DNA of 14,822 nucleotides from Nocardioidaceae bacterium (GTDB lineage: Bacteria > Actinomycetota > Actinomycetes > Propionibacteriales > Nocardioidaceae): the NCBI GenBank assembly GCA_013698435.1, contig JACCVA010000330.1, positions 1 to 14,822 on the forward strand, written 5' to 3'. Shown piece by piece: positions 12,245 to 14,822 of this stretch. The translations under genes and the position numbers were made by a program. The stretch's first letter is position 1, and the number at the start of each line of letters is the position of its first letter. The notes under the pieces are model-generated. The model saw only the letters and a list, made by a program, of their open reading frames with translations. It made no database searches and was not told where the DNA came from.

Positions 12245-13048
12245 TTATCCCTCCGGCGTGCGGTTGGGGCGGACCAGGGCGGCGACGGCGAGCAGGGTGA
12301 CCGCGACACAGATGACGAGCGCACTGGCCGCGGCAATCGCAGGCGAGACGCTCTCGTTGGCCGAGGTCCAGATCTTCACCGGGATCGTCTGCTGGCCTGC
12401 CGGCGCGAGGAAGTACGCCAGCACCGCCTCGTCGAAGCACACCGCGAACGCCAAGATCGCGCCGCTCAAGATGCTGCGCCGCACCAGTGGCAGCTCGATA
12501 CGCCGGACGACAGACGGCCACCGGTAGCCGAGGCTCTGCGCGGCGCGCGACAAGTCGGGGTCGACGGACGCCAATCCGGCCGACACGGTGACGAAGACCA
12601 GCGGCATGGCCAAGGTGGCCTGCCCGAGCGTGAGGACGCCGAGGCTGGTGCCGCCGACGATGCTGCGGTAGGTCAGGTAGAGCCCGAGGGCCAGCACCAG
12701 CTGGGGCATCACGATCGGAGCGAGCAGCGTGGCGCGGACGATCCGACGTCCGCGCGCGAGCCGCCGTACGGCGAGGGCGGCGCTCGTGCCGGCAAGGGTG
12801 GCCATCACAGCGCCCCCGACCGCCACCTGGGCCGAGTTCCGGATCGCACCTTGCCAGGCGGGGTCCTTGAGGACCTCGCTGAACCATTGGCCGGAGAACA
12901 GTTCCGGTGGAAAGACCAGGTACTGGTCCCGGGTGAACGCGAGCGGCAGGATCGTCGCCAGCGGCGCCAGCAGGAAGAGCCCGATCAGGACGCCCGCGGC
13001 GGTGAACCAGCCACGGGTACGTGGGAAGGCTTCTCTGAGCGCGTCCAT
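12245..13048 (-). CDS. potC: Polyamine-type ABC transporter permease, PotC-like
   Basis: 267-residue inner-membrane permease with a hydrophobic span at about 14-38 and further spans near 75-96, 107-128, 138-160, 194-216 and 236-259. The cytoplasmic EAA loop for ATPase contact lies at about 162-187 (VDPDLSRAAQSLG then IELPLV). The segment following it, LAFAVCFDEAVLAYFLAPAG, corresponds to the SFTLSLDD region of PotC proteins. ATG 13048 was chosen because it overlaps the stop of the PotB-like gene in a TGATG junction; a GTG five codons upstream (13063) is possible but lies deeper in the upstream gene. It ends in TAA, 4 nt before the ATPase gene. Together with the PotB-like protein it forms the translocation pore. 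Confidence 0.94.
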   Translation of the reverse strand: MDALREAFPRTRGWFTAAGVLIGLFLLAPLATILPLAFTRDQYLVFPPELFSGQWFSEVLKDPAWQGAIRNSAQVAVGGAVMATLAGTSAALAVRRLARGRRIVRATLLAPIVMPQLVLALGLYLTYRSIVGGTSLGVLTLGQATLAMPLVFVTVSAGLASVDPDLSRAAQSLGYRWPSVVRRIELPLVRRSILSGAILAFAVCFDEAVLAYFLAPAGQQTIPVKIWTSANESVSPAIAAASALVICVAVTLLAVAALVRPNRTPEG

Positions 13049-13923
13049 CAGATGCGGTCCCACTGCTCACTGATGCCAAACATCCGGTCGGCCACCACGT
13101 AGAGGCCGAGCACGACGACCAGCAGCAGGGCACCGAGCGCTGCTACGAGAGCCAGGTTCTCGAGGCGACCGAACTGCACCCCGATGACCATGGCGAGCAC
13201 CTGGGTGCCAGGGCCGCCGAGGAACGCCGGTGTGACGTAGAAGCCGAGCGACAAGATGAACACGAGCAGCACACCAGCCCAGGAGCCTGACTTCAGGCTC
13301 GGCAGGATCAGTCTCCGGAGCACGAGACCCTCGGAGGCACCGAGACTCCGAGCAGCGCGCACCTGAGCTGGGTCGAGCGCCTGCAGCGAGGCGTAGATCG
13401 GCAGCACCATGTACGGCAGCATGATGTGCACCATCGGGGGCAGCAACCCCGGCATGGTCTGGTAGAGGCCGGTGCCGTCCTCATCGAGGTGGAGCCACTT
13501 GGCGACGTTGTCCAGCGCGCCGTTGGGCTGCAACGCGATCACCCAGCCGTAGGTGCGCACCAGCAAGGAGATCCAGAAGGTCAAGAACAAGATCCCGAAC
13601 AGGGTCTTGCCGACGGCCGGCGGCGCCAGACCGACGGCAAGTGTGAACAACAGACCGCACACCCAGGTCACCACCGTGACCAGCACCGCCAGTACGAGTG
13701 TCTTGACGACCGAGTCGGTCACCAGCGAGCTCTGCATCGGGTGGCTGACCACACCGACGACGCCGTTGTCTCGGATGGCCACCCAGAAGGTCACCACCAC
13801 CGGTCCGAGCAGGCCGACGAGGAGAAGCAGAGCGGGCGGCAGCAGCAGCCAGCTGCCACCGGTGCCACCTGACCTGCGACGGCCGGTCAAGGCAGCGGAT
13901 GCTACGGACGCGGTCTGCGTCAC
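13048..13923 (-). CDS. potB: Polyamine-type ABC transporter permease, PotB-like
   Basis: 291-residue inner-membrane permease. After a basic Ser/Gly-rich N-terminus (1-22) the first span is at about 24-50, with others near 73-98, 106-130, 160-182, 215-237 and 256-278. LLVRTYGWVIALQPNG (120-135) is the characteristic PotB stretch, and the EAA loop is at about 184-209 (LDPAQVRAARSLGAS then LILPSL). It starts at GTG 13923, overlapping the binding-protein stop in GTGA; there is no convincing Shine-Dalgarno, so translation probably depends on ribosomes finishing the binding-protein gene. Its stop shares one base with the PotC start. Substrate specificity is set mainly by the binding protein. Confidence 0.94.
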   Translation of the reverse strand: MTQTASVASAALTGRRRSGGTGGSWLLLPPALLLLVGLLGPVVVTFWVAIRDNGVVGVVSHPMQSSLVTDSVVKTLVLAVLVTVVTWVCGLLFTLAVGLAPPAVGKTLFGILFLTFWISLLVRTYGWVIALQPNGALDNVAKWLHLDEDGTGLYQTMPGLLPPMVHIMLPYMVLPIYASLQALDPAQVRAARSLGASEGLVLRRLILPSLKSGSWAGVLLVFILSLGFYVTPAFLGGPGTQVLAMVIGVQFGRLENLALVAALGALLLVVVLGLYVVADRMFGISEQWDRI

Positions 13924-14822
13924 TGACCGACCCAGGAGAAGAACCGGTCGACGTACTCCACGTCCTGGCCGGCCGCCTGCTCCGTGTCGACGACCGCTGC
14001 CTTGCCGCGGTTCTCGTCGGAGTTGGGCATCAGCGCCAGCTCGTCGTCGTCGAAGGCGTCGAAGGCCTGCGAGACGTTCGGTCCGAGGTAGAGCTGCTTG
14101 CCGACCTCGGCCTGCAGCGTCGGGTGCGACATGAAGTCGACGAGGGCGTTGGCGGCGTCCATGTTCGGCGCGTTCTGGGTCAGCGGGAAGGCACCCCAGG
14201 GGTAGAGGACGGCCTGCTCGTACGTGAAGTCCCCAGCGCCGTCGTTCTGCAGCTGGATCATCCGGCTGTTGGCGGTGGCCATCATCGACGCGCTCCCCTG
14301 CACGATGTACTGCTGCCCTTGGGCGTAGCTGTCATAGAAGATCAGGTCGCCCTTGATCTGATCGAGCTTGGCGAAGGCGCGGTCGAAGTCCAGTGGGTAG
14401 AGGTCGTCGGGAGAGACACCGTCCGCCATCAGTGCGATCTCCGCGGTGCCAGCATAGATCGACTTCGGGAACGCCCGCTTGCCCGGGAACTTCTCGGTGT
14501 CGAAGAAGTCGACCCAGGTGGCCGGTGTGCCTTCCAGGTCCTTCGACCAGCCCATCACGACGCTGTAGCCGTAGGAGCCCGCTGCGTAGTCCTGGTACTT
14601 CTCGTCGACGAGGTCGCAGCGGCGTACCCAGTCGGCGAGCTTCGCGGGGGCGGTTCCGGCTTGTATCAGACCCACCACCGAGTAGCCGTCGAAGTCGATC
14701 ATGTCCCACTCGGGTGACTTCGAGGCCACCATGTTGAGGTACTTGCCGTAGTCCCACGGCGCGTCGACGACGTTCGCGCCGGACAGCTTCTGGAACGGGG
14801 TGAACTCGATGCTGTGGCGCAC
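13920..14822 (-). CDS. potD: Polyamine-type ABC transporter substrate-binding protein, PotD-like (5' partial)
   Basis: C-terminal 300 residues of a periplasmic-type (extracytoplasmic) binding protein; the frame is open to the window edge, so the true start and signal peptide lie beyond 14822 and the GTG at the edge is internal. PotD-family features include VVDAPWDYGKYLNMV, a WD.IDFDGYSV segment like the D-x-V/I-x-P-S region of polyamine binders, W.DFFDTEKFPGKRAFPKS, IFYDSYAQGQQYIVQGSASMM, and YPWGAFPLTQNAPN followed by A.ALVDFMSHPT. It should capture a cationic amine or guanidino compound. Acidic and aromatic residues are frequent around the probable pocket, as expected for a cation, but the ligand cannot be assigned by eye. 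Its stop overlaps the PotB start (GTGA). It is the first gene visible of the operon that continues to the ureohydrolase and the molybdenum hydroxylase. Confidence 0.92.
   Translation of the reverse strand: MRHSIEFTPFQKLSGANVVDAPWDYGKYLNMVASKSPEWDMIDFDGYSVVGLIQAGTAPAKLADWVRRCDLVDEKYQDYAAGSYGYSVVMGWSKDLEGTPATWVDFFDTEKFPGKRAFPKSIYAGTAEIALMADGVSPDDLYPLDFDRAFAKLDQIKGDLIFYDSYAQGQQYIVQGSASMMATANSRMIQLQNDGAGDFTYEQAVLYPWGAFPLTQNAPNMDAANALVDFMSHPTLQAEVGKQLYLGPNVSQAFDAFDDDELALMPNSDENRGKAAVVDTEQAAGQDVEYVDRFFSWVGQ

Noticed and set aside
11209..12300. 363-codon + strand frame opposite the transporter ATPase gene
   Set aside because: The minus strand encodes all ABC ATPase motifs in order; the opposite frame is rich in Arg/Asp/His/Gln and has no recognisable domain.
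1..14822. CRISPR arrays, tRNA or rRNA genes, transposases, phage genes or classical riboswitches
   Set aside because: No regularly spaced repeats, cloverleaf-like spacers, insertion-sequence ends or recognisable transposase/integrase frames were seen; gaps between genes are all below 300 bases.

Overview
The window is GC-rich DNA with strong third-position G/C bias, short or overlapping gene junctions and frequent GTG starts. Its gene families are those of a high-GC actinomycete; the hemolysin III / short-chain cis-prenyltransferase / PIN-PhoH neighbourhood and the protein sequences suggest something near Nocardioides or a relative (inferred by eye, no search was run). Both ends cut through a solute-binding-protein gene.

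Positions 1-3186 (+ strand) hold the 3' part of a CUT1-type sugar ABC transporter operon: binding protein (partial), MalF-like permease, MalG-like permease, then a 90-residue two-helix membrane protein coupled to the last permease. No ATPase is present. A strong intercistronic hairpin with a competing alternative fold separates the binding protein from the permeases.

Positions 3223-6396 form a housekeeping block: phoH2-type PIN-PhoH ATPase (-) and a short-chain-type cis-prenyltransferase (-), divergent from a hemolysin III/PAQR-type membrane protein (+) that looks leaderless. The phoH leader contains two tandem hairpins and a 19-codon open frame with a perfect Shine-Dalgarno whose stop lies in a hairpin loop.

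Positions 6505-7861 (-) hold a membrane-anchored protein with eight extracytoplasmic cysteines. It overlaps by ATGA the tail of a beheaded SigE-family ECF sigma factor, of which only the sigma-4.2 helix-turn-helix survives. This is a rearrangement scar directly next to the end of the following operon.

Positions 7862-14822 (-) carry a tightly coupled operon in the order PotD-like binding protein (partial), PotB, PotC, PotA, agmatinase/guanidinobutyrase-type ureohydrolase, and a stand-alone molybdenum-hydroxylase large subunit (CoxL form II / XDH family) with no iron-sulfur or FAD partner in view. The most economical reading is uptake of a cationic guanidino compound or polyamine, removal of urea by the ureohydrolase, and an oxidation step by the molybdoenzyme. 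The last step and the substrate are inference. This operon is the best candidate in the window for an incompletely described pathway.
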